From positions 1,801,235-1,865,234 of the forward strand of contig NZ_WOTN01000001.1 in the NCBI RefSeq assembly GCF_010993745.1: a stretch of 64,000 nt of DNA, read 5' to 3'. Positions 44,782 through 53,222 of the stretch are shown here, in pieces; positions within the stretch are counted from its first letter, which is position 1; every line of letters begins with the position of its first letter. This DNA is from Fodinicola acaciae (GTDB lineage: Bacteria > Actinomycetota > Actinomycetes > Mycobacteriales > HKI-0501). The notes under the pieces were generated by a model. It had not been told where the DNA came from. It did not search any database and saw only the letters and a list, made by a program, of their open reading frames with translations. Position numbers and translations under genes: made by a program.

Positions 44782-45969
44782 ATGGCGGCCAAGGGCGCGG
44801 ACGCCTGGCGTACGCTGTCGCTTTGGCATCTGGTGTTCGTGGTCGTCATGGTGACGTCGGCCGGTGCGGTGGCCTTCGACGGCAGGACGACCGGCGCGCA
44901 GACGCTGGCGGCTCTGATCGTCCTGGCCAGCATGTGCGTGCTTTACGTGTCGCTCGGAATCCGTGCGTTGTCGACGGCGTACGACCAGGTGAGCTCGCTG
45001 GTCGTCGGATATCTCGTCGGAATGGTCGCGTTGGCGCTGATCCTGACTGGCATCAACCTTGGCGGCGCATTGGTTTTCCTGGTGGTCTTCTCACATCTGT
45101 GGATGGCGCTTCCGTTACGTACGGCCATAGTCGCGAACGTCGTAGCCGCCGCCGCGCTCGGGGTCGTGATCGCGGTGCGCTATCGGGGCCCGGATCATGT
45201 GTCCTCCGGGCTGCTGCCGGCGATCGCAGCGGCCATGGTGCTGCTGGGAATTCTCGGCGGCATCTGGATTTCCCGGATCATCGACCAAAGCCGGCGGCGA
45301 GCCGAGTTGCTCGCCGAGCTGCGGGCCACCAGGGCACAGCTGGCGATGGTGAGTCACGAGGCCGGCGTACGCGCCGAACGCGAGCGGCTGGCCCGCGACA
45401 TCCACGACACGCTCGCGCAGGGTTTCACCGGCATTCTGCTCAGCCTGCGCACCATGAAACAGGAAATCGCCGACGACCCGGAGGCGGCCGAACAACGGCG
45501 CGCCACCTTGGAGACACTGGCGCGGGCCAACCTGGAGGAGGCGCGCGCGTTGATTGCTTTCCTGACACCGACGCTGTTGGACGGTGCGTCCCTGGCCGAC
45601 GCCGTGCGACAGCTGTCCGACCAGTTCAGCCGGGAACTGCGGATCGAGGTGACGGCGCGGATCACCGGCACTCCACGCGTTTTGGCCGCCGATCGCGAAG
45701 TGGTGCTCCTTCGCGCGGCGCAGGAAGGACTGGCCAACATACGCAAACACGCGGAAGCCGACCGGGTGGAGGTTGAGCTGACCTATTTGGACGACGAAAT
45801 AATATTAGCGATCCAGGACGACGGCCGCGGCCTCGCCGGCGCCGGTCACGGCTTCGGATTGACCAATATCAGAAATCGCGTCGCCGAGATTGGGGGCACC
45901 GTCAGCGTTCAGTCCCCCGGCGGAAAAGGGACCCGGCTGGTCGTCAACGCGCCATTGGTGGCGGCATGA
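44782..45969 (+). CDS. NarL-type sensor histidine kinase
   Basis: 395 residues, ATG at 44782 after GAGGAG. Five to six TM segments fill residues 13-165 and no large extracytoplasmic domain is present, so the signal is probably membrane-associated. A HisKA_3 dimerisation domain holds His208 in RERLARDIHDTLAQGFTGIL, followed by an HATPase_c domain with EVVLLRAAQEGLANIRKHAE (N box), IQDDGRGLAG (G1) and GFGLTNIRNRV. It overlaps its response regulator gene by ATGA, so the two form a coupled pair. Confidence 0.9.
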   Translation: MAAKGADAWRTLSLWHLVFVVVMVTSAGAVAFDGRTTGAQTLAALIVLASMCVLYVSLGIRALSTAYDQVSSLVVGYLVGMVALALILTGINLGGALVFLVVFSHLWMALPLRTAIVANVVAAAALGVVIAVRYRGPDHVSSGLLPAIAAAMVLLGILGGIWISRIIDQSRRRAELLAELRATRAQLAMVSHEAGVRAERERLARDIHDTLAQGFTGILLSLRTMKQEIADDPEAAEQRRATLETLARANLEEARALIAFLTPTLLDGASLADAVRQLSDQFSRELRIEVTARITGTPRVLAADREVVLLRAAQEGLANIRKHAEADRVEVELTYLDDEIILAIQDDGRGLAGAGHGFGLTNIRNRVAEIGGTVSVQSPGGKGTRLVVNAPLVAA

Positions 45970-46592
45970 CGATACGAGTGGTGATCGCCGACGACCATCC
46001 GATCGTACGCGCGGGCCTGCGGGACATCGTCCACGCCGAGGACGACATCGATGTCGTCGCGGAATGCGCCGACGGCCAGCAGGCGGTCCAGACCGCACGC
46101 GAGTCCAGGCCTGACGTGGTGTTGATGGATCTGCGGATGCCGCGCATGGATGGCGTCGCCGCGACCGGCCAGATCACCGCGCAGAGACTGTCCCGCGTGC
46201 TGATCCTCACCACGTACACCGGCGACCGCGATGTGGTCGCGGCCATCGAGGCCGGCGCGACCGGCTACCTCGTCAAGGACGCGCCGCCGAACGAGCTGAT
46301 CGACGCCGTACGCGCCGTCGCTCGCGGCGAGACAGTGCTGGCACAGCCGGCCGCCGCCATGCTGGTCAACAAGATCCGGACCACCACGTTCACCGCGTTG
46401 TCCGCACGCGAAACCGAGATCCTCCGCCACGTCGCCGCCGGCATGTCCAATCCGGCCATCGCGCGACACCTGCACATCGGCGAGGCAACCGTCAAGACAC
46501 ATTTGCTGCGAACGTTCGAAAAACTCGGCGTCAACGACCGTACGGCCGCGGTCATCGCCGCCATCCGGCACGGGATCCTGCCGGCGCCGTGA
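45966..46592 (+). CDS. NarL/LuxR-family response regulator
   Basis: 208 residues. The receiver domain has Asp9-Asp10 (IADDHP), phosphoacceptor Asp55 (VVLMDLRMPRMDG), the Thr (LILTTYTG) and Lys (YLVKDAPP). The C-terminal GerE helix-turn-helix runs LSARETEILRHVAAGMSNPA and VKTHLLRTFEKLGVNDRTAA. The upstream kinase should phosphorylate Asp55. Its target genes are unknown; the FAD monooxygenase 100 nt downstream is a candidate by position. Confidence 0.9.
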   Translation: MTIRVVIADDHPIVRAGLRDIVHAEDDIDVVAECADGQQAVQTARESRPDVVLMDLRMPRMDGVAATGQITAQRLSRVLILTTYTGDRDVVAAIEAGATGYLVKDAPPNELIDAVRAVARGETVLAQPAAAMLVNKIRTTTFTALSARETEILRHVAAGMSNPAIARHLHIGEATVKTHLLRTFEKLGVNDRTAAVIAAIRHGILPAP

Positions 46593-46691
46593 CAAACCAC
46601 CTTCGCCGGCAGGGAACGCACGCGATGAGTTTCCGGCCGTATCCGAGTCTGCCTGTCCAGACGGACCGAAACGATCGCAGGAGGCGGGCAG

Positions 46692-47891
46692 ATGAGTGGT
46701 GTGAGGGTGTTGGTGGCTGGTGCGAGTATCGCGGGGCCGGCGTTGGCGCATTGGTTGTGTCGGCGTGGTGCGCGGGTGACGGTGGTGGAGCGGGCGTTGG
46801 GGTTGCGTGGGGGTGGTCAGGCGGTGGATGCGCGTGGGGTGGCGCGGGAGGTGATTGGTCGGATGGGGTTGGAGGCGCGGGTGCGGGCGGCGCGGACGTT
46901 GACGGCTGGTGCGTACACGGTGGATGTGGATGGGGCGGTGGTGGAGACGTTTCGTGCGGAGGATGATGGTGGGGATGGGTATATCGCGGAGATTGAGATT
47001 CTGCGGGGTGATCTGTCCCGGGTGTTGTATGAGGACACGCGGGATGGGGTGGAGTATGTGTTTGGGGATCGGATCGCTGAGCTGACTCAGGACGGCGAGG
47101 GTGTTGATGTGCTGTTCGCCGGTGCCGGTGGTGCTGGTGGTGGTGGTTGGCGGCGGTTTGATTTGGTGGTGGGCGCGGATGGGTTGCATTCGGCGTTGCG
47201 GGCGATGGTGTTCGGGCCGCATGAGCGGTTTGTTCGTCATTTGGGGTTGGTGTTGGCCTTCTACAGTGTGCCGAACGAGTTTGGGTTGGGGCGGTGGTTG
47301 TTGGACTACCGGGACGCTGCCTCGGGGCGTTCGGCTGGTTTGCGGCCGGTCCCGGATCCGAGCCGGGCGATGGCGATGTTGTCTTTCCCGGCGGCTGATT
47401 TCCAGGTCGACTATCGGGACGTCGCGGCGCAGAAGCGGTTGCTGCGGGAGCGGATGGAGGGGATGGGATGGTTGACTCCGCGCATCCTGGGCCACGCCGA
47501 TGACACGCCGGACTTCTACCTGGACCAGGTCGCCCAGGTGGTGATGCCGCACTGGTCCAACGGGCGGGTCGGGCTGATCGGCGATGCCGCCTACAGTTCC
47601 TCACCGATGTCCGGCGGCGGCACCGGCCTGGCCCTGGTCGGCGCCTACCTGCTGGCCAGCGAACTGGCCGCCGCCGACTGGGACCCACACACCGGATTCA
47701 CCGCCTACCAACACCGGATGCTCCCGTACGTGCAAGCCAACCAGAAAATCGGCCGCCTCCACGCAAACAGCCTCAACGGCACCCAACACCACACCGAACC
47801 CGAATGGGACCTCGACCTGATCCAACGCGCCATCAACGGCGTCGACCTGCCCGACTACAAGGAACTGCCGGACAACGCGAAGCCGAAGTGA
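46692..47891 (+). CDS. FAD-dependent aromatic-type monooxygenase
   Basis: 399 residues, ATG at 46692 with AGGAGGCGGG. The group A flavoprotein monooxygenase signature is complete: VLVAGASIAGPALAHWLCRR (GxGxxG dinucleotide fold), DLVVGADGLHSALR (DG motif) and GRVGLIGDAAYSSSPMSGGG (GD motif). Such enzymes hydroxylate or epoxidise aromatic or polyketide substrates using NAD(P)H and O2. The first half of the gene is markedly G/T-rich on the coding strand (GGT/GTG/TTG codons), while the last third is C-rich like neighbouring genes. This change is abrupt near 47.4-47.5 kb and may reflect recombination. Confidence 0.85.
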   Translation: MSGVRVLVAGASIAGPALAHWLCRRGARVTVVERALGLRGGGQAVDARGVAREVIGRMGLEARVRAARTLTAGAYTVDVDGAVVETFRAEDDGGDGYIAEIEILRGDLSRVLYEDTRDGVEYVFGDRIAELTQDGEGVDVLFAGAGGAGGGGWRRFDLVVGADGLHSALRAMVFGPHERFVRHLGLVLAFYSVPNEFGLGRWLLDYRDAASGRSAGLRPVPDPSRAMAMLSFPAADFQVDYRDVAAQKRLLRERMEGMGWLTPRILGHADDTPDFYLDQVAQVVMPHWSNGRVGLIGDAAYSSSPMSGGGTGLALVGAYLLASELAAADWDPHTGFTAYQHRMLPYVQANQKIGRLHANSLNGTQHHTEPEWDLDLIQRAINGVDLPDYKELPDNAKPK

Positions 47892-48072
47892 GCGCGACAG
47901 GCCACCGAAAGGCCACGGCGTTCCGGCAAAGTCGCACGAGTTGGCCTCGGCGTGCAGCGCCGGCAGGCCGGCGCCTGGCCCGGTAAACATCGGGTCAGCG
48001 CAAGGGAAATTCCAGCGAGTGTGATCGTCGGCATTTGACATCCGCGATCGCGAAGTGCAGGATTTTGGCCGC

Positions 48073-48250
48073 AGCACCTCGTTCGGTGAGGCGTCTGCAC
48101 GGACACAGGCCACTGACCGCACCCGTCGAGAGACGCTCCCGGTCAGGACAGGTCTCCCCGGCCCAAGGGGTGACCCCAAGTGGCTTCCGCCGGCGGAAAT
48201 CGCCGGCGGACACGCCGTGCAGTGCCAAAGCTCTTACGAGGAGGGGTGCT
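48073..48250 (+). ncRNA. M-box (ykoK) Mg2+ riboswitch
   Basis: The conserved M-box landmarks appear in order: CACCTCGTTCGGTGAGGC (48075-48092), GGACACAGGCCACTG (48101-48115), a peripheral arm region, CACGCCGTGCAGTGCCAAAG (48211-48230) and GCTCTTACGAGGAGGGG to the end. Long G/C-rich helical arms (for example GGCTTCCGCCGGCGGAAATC near 48182) lie between. M-box RNAs fold when Mg2+ is high and switch off Mg2+ import genes. It sits 230 nt upstream of an NRAMP-related transporter read in the same direction. The leader 48251-48481 holds no gene and should carry the expression platform. Confidence 0.85.
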
Positions 48251-48481
48251 CGACACGGCGTCATCGGTGGCGCCGACACTCCCTGGGTGCGCTGCGCGCG
48301 GTGGTCATGAGGGAGGTGGCGGGCATGAGTCCCAACGGCAGTAATACCGGGCGGCCTTCGCCCGCCGCCTTCCATCCCTCTTTCCGCTGACCGGCGTTCG
48401 CGTTTTCCCGTCCGCCGGTTGGCCTTTCGCGTGCCAGTTTTCCGCCTTTTCGCGGACCTGCATTCCTTACGGAGGACGACC

Positions 48482-50110
48482 ATGACCACTCGTCCAGACC
48501 TCACCACTTCCCCGAGCTCCGCGGTGACGGACTCGGCACACGTCGGCGACATCGTCGGCGCACTCGGAACGATCGGCCAATACGACCGCGGTTCGCGCCG
48601 GTCCTGGCGGCAGCGGGTGCGTACGCTGCTGGTCATCATGGGACCCGGCCTGATCGTGATGGTCGGCGACAACGACGCCGGTGGCGTATCGACTTACGCG
48701 CAGGCCGGCCAGAACTACCACATGGGTCTACTGTGGACACTCGCGTTGCTGGTCCCGGTTCTGTACGTCAACCAGGAGATGGTCGTCCGGCTCGGCGCGG
48801 TCGCCGGCGTCGGCCACGCCCGGCTGATCTTCGCGCGGTTCGGCCGGTTCTGGGGTTCGTTCAGCGTCGCCGACCTGTTCATGGTCAACGCTCTGACGAT
48901 CGTCACCGAGTTCATCGGTGTTTCCCAGGCACTCGGCTATTTCGGCCTGCCGACCTACGTGAGCGTGCCGCTCGCGGCGGTGCTGCTGTTCGCGGCGGTG
49001 ACCGGCGGCTCGTTTCGCCGGTGGGAACGGGTCCTGTTCTGCCTGATCGCCGTGAACGTGCTCATCGTTCCGATGGCCCTGCTGGTGCATCCGACCGCGT
49101 CCTCGACCGTCGCCGGCCTGGTCCCTGGATTCCCCGGCGGCCTGAATTCCACGCTGTTGCTGGTGATCGTGGCGATCGTCGGCACCACCGTCGCGCCGTG
49201 GCAGCTGTTCTTCCAGCAGTCCAACGTGGTCGACAAGCGCATCACCCCCGGCTGGATCCGGTACGAGCGCGCGGATCTGTGGATCGGCATCGCGGTGGTG
49301 ATGGCCGGCGCCATCGCGCTGATGGCGGTCACCGCGTACGGTCTCGCCGGTACGAGACTGGTCGGCCAGTTCACCGACGCGGCCGCCGTCGCCGAGGGCC
49401 TGCGCCAGCACGCCGGGCCGGTCGTCGGCGCGCTGTTCGCGATCATCCTGCTCGACGCTTCCCTGGTCGGCGCCAACGCCGTTGGTCTGGCGACGGCGTA
49501 CACCCTTGGCGACATCATGAAAAAACGTCACTCGCTGCACTGGAAGATCTCGCAGGCACCGCTGTTCTATGTCGCCTACGGCGCACTGATCGGCGTGTCC
49601 GCGGCGGTCGTCCTCATTCCCGGCGTGCCTCTCGGGCTGATCACCCAGGGCGTGCAGGCGCTCGCCGGCGTCCTGCTGCCGTCCGCGACGGTTTTCCTTA
49701 TCCTGCTGTGCAACGACCGGGCCGTCCTCGGACCATGGGTCAACTCCGTACGGCAGAACGTCGTGTCCGGCGCGATCGTCTGGACGCTGGTGTTGCTGTC
49801 GCTCTCGCTCACGGCGGCGACGCTTTTCCCCGGCCTTTCCACCAACACACTGGAAATCGGCTTCGCGGTCGGCGCGGGGGTCGGCGTCCTCGGCGGAGCC
49901 GCGCTTCTGCTGTCCAACAGGCAAGCCCCGGTGACGCGGGGCGTGCGAGACAAGATGTCCTGGCGTACACCGGCGCTGGACACCCTCCCCCGCCCAGTCT
50001 TCTCGCCGCTGCGTCGAGCCGGCATGCTGACCTTGCGAATTTACCTCGCGCTGGCGATCGTATTGGTCATTCTGCGGATCGTCCAACTCGCCGGATATCT
50101 TTCCTGGTAA
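48482..50110 (+). CDS. NRAMP-related divalent metal transporter, probably Mg2+ (NRMT type)
   Basis: 542 residues, ATG at 48482 after CGGAGGACG. It has about 11-12 TM segments in the LeuT-like NRAMP order. At the metal site, TM1 reads GPGLIVMVGDNDAGGVSTYA where Mn/Fe NRAMPs have DPGN. TM6 reads VGTTVAPWQLFFQQSNVVDK, so Ala238 replaces the Met of the usual MPH motif. Loss of that Met and a wider site are features of NRAMP-related Mg2+ transporters. The M-box immediately upstream independently points to Mg2+. It should import Mg2+ (or Mn2+) under Mg2+ starvation. Confidence 0.85.
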   Translation: MTTRPDLTTSPSSAVTDSAHVGDIVGALGTIGQYDRGSRRSWRQRVRTLLVIMGPGLIVMVGDNDAGGVSTYAQAGQNYHMGLLWTLALLVPVLYVNQEMVVRLGAVAGVGHARLIFARFGRFWGSFSVADLFMVNALTIVTEFIGVSQALGYFGLPTYVSVPLAAVLLFAAVTGGSFRRWERVLFCLIAVNVLIVPMALLVHPTASSTVAGLVPGFPGGLNSTLLLVIVAIVGTTVAPWQLFFQQSNVVDKRITPGWIRYERADLWIGIAVVMAGAIALMAVTAYGLAGTRLVGQFTDAAAVAEGLRQHAGPVVGALFAIILLDASLVGANAVGLATAYTLGDIMKKRHSLHWKISQAPLFYVAYGALIGVSAAVVLIPGVPLGLITQGVQALAGVLLPSATVFLILLCNDRAVLGPWVNSVRQNVVSGAIVWTLVLLSLSLTAATLFPGLSTNTLEIGFAVGAGVGVLGGAALLLSNRQAPVTRGVRDKMSWRTPALDTLPRPVFSPLRRAGMLTLRIYLALAIVLVILRIVQLAGYLSW

Positions 50111-50181
50111 GGCAAAACGGCAGGTCGAGTGGCAGGCCGGGGATACAATGCCGTTGGAGCCTACCGAGTGCGACGGGGACG

Positions 50182-51180
50182 ATGCGCGGCACGACACGAG
50201 CTTCGGTGCTACGACTGGTGTTCGAACGAGAGGACCTGCAGCGGGTCCGGCTCGCGGCCGGACCCGACCCGATGTGGGAGATGGTGCTCAGCCTGCACCG
50301 GGCTCGGGACGCGGCGCAGCCGGCCCGGCTCGCCGACTGGCGCCGCCGGGTCCGGCGTGACGCACCGCGTACGCCGGAAAACCAGGCGGCGTTGGCCAAC
50401 CTGTTCACGTTGGTGCCGGTCACCGGCCGGTTCCCCGACTTCCTGACACCGGCGCCGTTGACCACTGACTGGGAGGCCGGATGCGAGGCGATCGCCAGCC
50501 TGTCCGGCCGGCGGCTGCGCACCGACCTGGCATTGGCCTTCGCCCACCGCGAGCCGCCGCCGTGGGTTCGCCGGCTCGCGAGCGGTGACCGCGGCTCGGT
50601 GCAGGCCCTCAGCGGCGCCGTCCAGAAGGCGTACGACCTGCTGGTCGCTCCGCAGTGGCCGGCGGTCGGCACCACCGTCGCGCACGACCGCGGCGAACGC
50701 GTCAGGCTGCTCACCGAGCGCGGCGTCGGCGCGATGCTGGCCAGCCTGCCCGGCATTCTGGGCTGGGACGGACGCGTCCTGCTGACCCGCTTTCCCGAGT
50801 CGCACACCATCCACCTGCAGGGCCGTGGCCTGACCGTGGTGCCGTCGTATTTCTGCAGCGGCAACCCGATCACCTTTATCGACGCCGACCTGCCGCCGGT
50901 GCTGATCTACGCGGCTGGCGACGCGCGGCGCGGCTCGGCCACCGCACCACCTGAGCACCTCGCCGCGGTCGTCGGTCGTACGCGTGCCGCCTGCCTGCAC
51001 AGCCTCCAGCATCCGGCGACGACGACCGAGCTGGCCGGCCGCCTCGGCATCTCCATCGGGACGGCAAGCAAACAGGCCGCGCTGTTGCGCCAGGCCGGTC
51101 TGATCGCCAGTATGCGCAACGGAAACGCCATCCAGCACGCCCTCACCGGACTGGGACACGCTCTCCTGCACCAGGACTGA
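50182..51180 (+). CDS. ArsR-type winged-helix regulator with long N-terminal domain
   Basis: 332 residues from the ATG at 50182. The C-terminal 90 residues are an ArsR-like winged helix (RAACLHSLQHPATTTELAGR, LGISIGTASKQAALLRQAGL, IASMRNGNAIQHALTGLGHA). The large N-terminal part (LQRVRLAAGPDPMWEMVLSL, WPAVGTTVAHDRGERVRLLT, TFIDADLPPVLIYAA) is the DUF5937-like effector region common in Streptomyces ArsR-type proteins and has no metal-binding Cys cluster. Its start lies 71 nt downstream of the transporter stop, but no evidence links their regulation. Confidence 0.75.
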   Translation: MRGTTRASVLRLVFEREDLQRVRLAAGPDPMWEMVLSLHRARDAAQPARLADWRRRVRRDAPRTPENQAALANLFTLVPVTGRFPDFLTPAPLTTDWEAGCEAIASLSGRRLRTDLALAFAHREPPPWVRRLASGDRGSVQALSGAVQKAYDLLVAPQWPAVGTTVAHDRGERVRLLTERGVGAMLASLPGILGWDGRVLLTRFPESHTIHLQGRGLTVVPSYFCSGNPITFIDADLPPVLIYAAGDARRGSATAPPEHLAAVVGRTRAACLHSLQHPATTTELAGRLGISIGTASKQAALLRQAGLIASMRNGNAIQHALTGLGHALLHQD

Positions 51181-51365
51181 GGTGTTTTCGATCCATCGAA
51201 AACAGCTGGCCCCACCGTCGTGAGCGGTCGAGTCTCGGCCGTACGCATCCAGTGAAGGGGCTCATACGTGTCCAACCCAGTGGCGATGTGGCAGCGAGTC
51301 GCCGGAGCCGTCCTGGCCAACAAACAGCCGGACGAGCCGGCGTCCCGCGGCGGGCCTGCCGGCTC

Positions 51366-53219
51366 GTGAGGACGGCGCCGGGAGACTGTCTCGCCGGCCG
51401 CTACGCGATCGTCGGCCTGATCGGCCGCGGTGGCATGGGCCGCGTATGGCGCGCGCACGACCTGGTCCTCGACCGCGACGTCGCGCTGAAGGAGCTGCTG
51501 CTGCCTCTGACGATGTCGGCGGCGGCACGCCAGGAAATGTCGGAACGGCTGCTGAAGGAGGCGCGGATCGGCGCGCGCCTACGGCATCCGGCGATCGTGC
51601 GCGTGTACGACGTACTCACCGTGGAATCTACACCGTGGCTGGTGATGGAGCTGATCACCGGCCGGAGTCTGGAGGACGTACTCGCCGACGGACCGTTGCC
51701 GCCGGCCCGGGTCGCCGAGATCGGGGTCGCGCTGCTCGGCGCGCTGAGCGCCGCGCACGCGGCCGGCATCCTGCACCGGGACGTGAAGCCGGCGAACGTC
51801 ATCGTGGACGACACCGGACAAGTCAGCCTGACCGACTTCGGCATCGCGTACGAGCGCGGACAGATGTCGCTGACGGCGAGCGGTGTGCTGCTCGGCTCGC
51901 CACCGTTTCTCGCGCCGGAACGGTTGCGTGGCGAGGCCGCGGACGTGCCGAGCGACCTGTTTTCGTTGGGTGCGACGCTTTATGCCGCGGTGGAGGGCCG
52001 CGGACCGTTCGACCGCGAGGGGCCGTTGCCGACCATGGCCGCGATCCTGAACAACCCGCCGGACCCGCCTCGACAAGCCGGACCACTGGCACCTGTTTTG
52101 TTCGGACTGCTGGAAAAGGACCAGCGCAGTCGGCTCACCGCGGCTCGGGCGGAGCAGGAGCTGCTGGCGATCGCCGAGGCGCCGGCGACCGCGACACCCG
52201 TGGAGCGTGAGCCGGCGCGGCGCCGGCGCGTCGTCGTGGCACTCGCCGCGACAGCTGTCGTCCTGCTCGGTGCCGCGGCCATCGCCTTCCTGGTGCGCCC
52301 CGACCGCCCGGCTGCCGAGAGCAGGGTTCGCTCGGTGGACTGGAAAAACCACACCTATGACCTGCCGGCCTTGCCGGGCTGTCCAGCCGTCACCGGCCTG
52401 ACCGCGGTCGGCGGCCTGGCGAAGAGAGGCGCGGACACCTGGGTGGTCGACCAGGGCGGGAAGTGGAACGGCCCGCTCTACGCCGATCTGGACGGCAACC
52501 GCACCACCGACGCGCTGATCAGGGTCGACTGCCAGACCGAGCGGCCCGACTCGTACAACATCATCGCCGAGCTCGCCGCCGCCGACGGCCGCCTGCGTGC
52601 CTACCAGGTGGCGCAGGCCGCAGCGGACGGCACCGAGGAGATCAGCTCGGTCAGTGTCGCCGGTGGCACCGTACGCGTGGATGTCAGTGACTCCGGCGGA
52701 AACCTCCGGTCCCGCCGATATCGCTGGAACGGGACGTCGTTCGCCCGGTTTGGAGCCGGGGCGATCGAGAACGTCGACTGGGGAGAACAGTCGATCACCG
52801 TGCCGGCGATGGGGAGCTGTCCGGCGCGTACGGTGGCCTTTCACGGCTCGCAGGCCGGCGATGCGACCGGTCACAACCCCGGCTGGTCGCTCGATCCGCT
52901 GGGGTCCAACGACTATCGGGTGCCGACCGCGGACCTGGACGGCGATGGCAAACCGGAGGCGCTCCTGGTCGTGGACTGCCTGAGCTATGACCAGAAGACG
53001 CAGGGCACCGGGACGGCGGCAGCGGCCGTACTGGCCATGACGACCCAGCCGGACGGCACGATCGCGCGACTCGGCGTGCTGGCCACCGTGCCGCGATCCG
53101 ACGGCATCGTCGACGCTGTCGCGGCGGACTCCGGTGTCGTCACGGTGTCGGTCGAAGCCGACGACGGAAACGTACGCAACACACGCTATCGCTGGACCGG
53201 ATCCGGCTTCGCAAGCTAG
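51366..53219 (+). CDS. Transmembrane Ser/Thr protein kinase with duplicated extracellular domain
   Basis: 617 residues from the GTG at 51366; an upstream GTG at 51252 is possible. The Hanks-type kinase domain (about 10-265) has IGRGGMGRVWRAHDL, invariant Lys42 (VALKEL), HRDVKPANVIV and LTDFGIA. The DFG and catalytic Asp are intact. One TM lies near 284-306 (VVVALAATAVVLLGAAAIAF). The extracellular part has two similar units beginning VDWKNHTYDLPALPGCPA and VDWGEQSITVPAMGSCPA, each with a DLDGN/DLDGDG calcium-like loop. The ligand is unknown. Its TAG lies 3 nt from the CTAG into which the IS elements inserted. Confidence 0.85.
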   Translation: MRTAPGDCLAGRYAIVGLIGRGGMGRVWRAHDLVLDRDVALKELLLPLTMSAAARQEMSERLLKEARIGARLRHPAIVRVYDVLTVESTPWLVMELITGRSLEDVLADGPLPPARVAEIGVALLGALSAAHAAGILHRDVKPANVIVDDTGQVSLTDFGIAYERGQMSLTASGVLLGSPPFLAPERLRGEAADVPSDLFSLGATLYAAVEGRGPFDREGPLPTMAAILNNPPDPPRQAGPLAPVLFGLLEKDQRSRLTAARAEQELLAIAEAPATATPVEREPARRRRVVVALAATAVVLLGAAAIAFLVRPDRPAAESRVRSVDWKNHTYDLPALPGCPAVTGLTAVGGLAKRGADTWVVDQGGKWNGPLYADLDGNRTTDALIRVDCQTERPDSYNIIAELAAADGRLRAYQVAQAAADGTEEISSVSVAGGTVRVDVSDSGGNLRSRRYRWNGTSFARFGAGAIENVDWGEQSITVPAMGSCPARTVAFHGSQAGDATGHNPGWSLDPLGSNDYRVPTADLDGDGKPEALLVVDCLSYDQKTQGTGTAAAAVLAMTTQPDGTIARLGVLATVPRSDGIVDAVAADSGVVTVSVEADDGNVRNTRYRWTGSGFAS

Positions 53220-53222
53220 GGC

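Noticed and set aside
45909-47552. Long minus-strand ORF antisense to the kinase, regulator and monooxygenase genes
   Set aside because: Low-complexity His/Pro/Arg composition is typical of antisense frames in GC-rich genes; the plus-strand genes have complete motifs.
48733-50181. Long open frame overlapping the NRAMP-like transporter in another frame
   Set aside because: It is Arg/Pro-rich out-of-frame sequence; only its last part, from 50182, codes for the ArsR-type protein.
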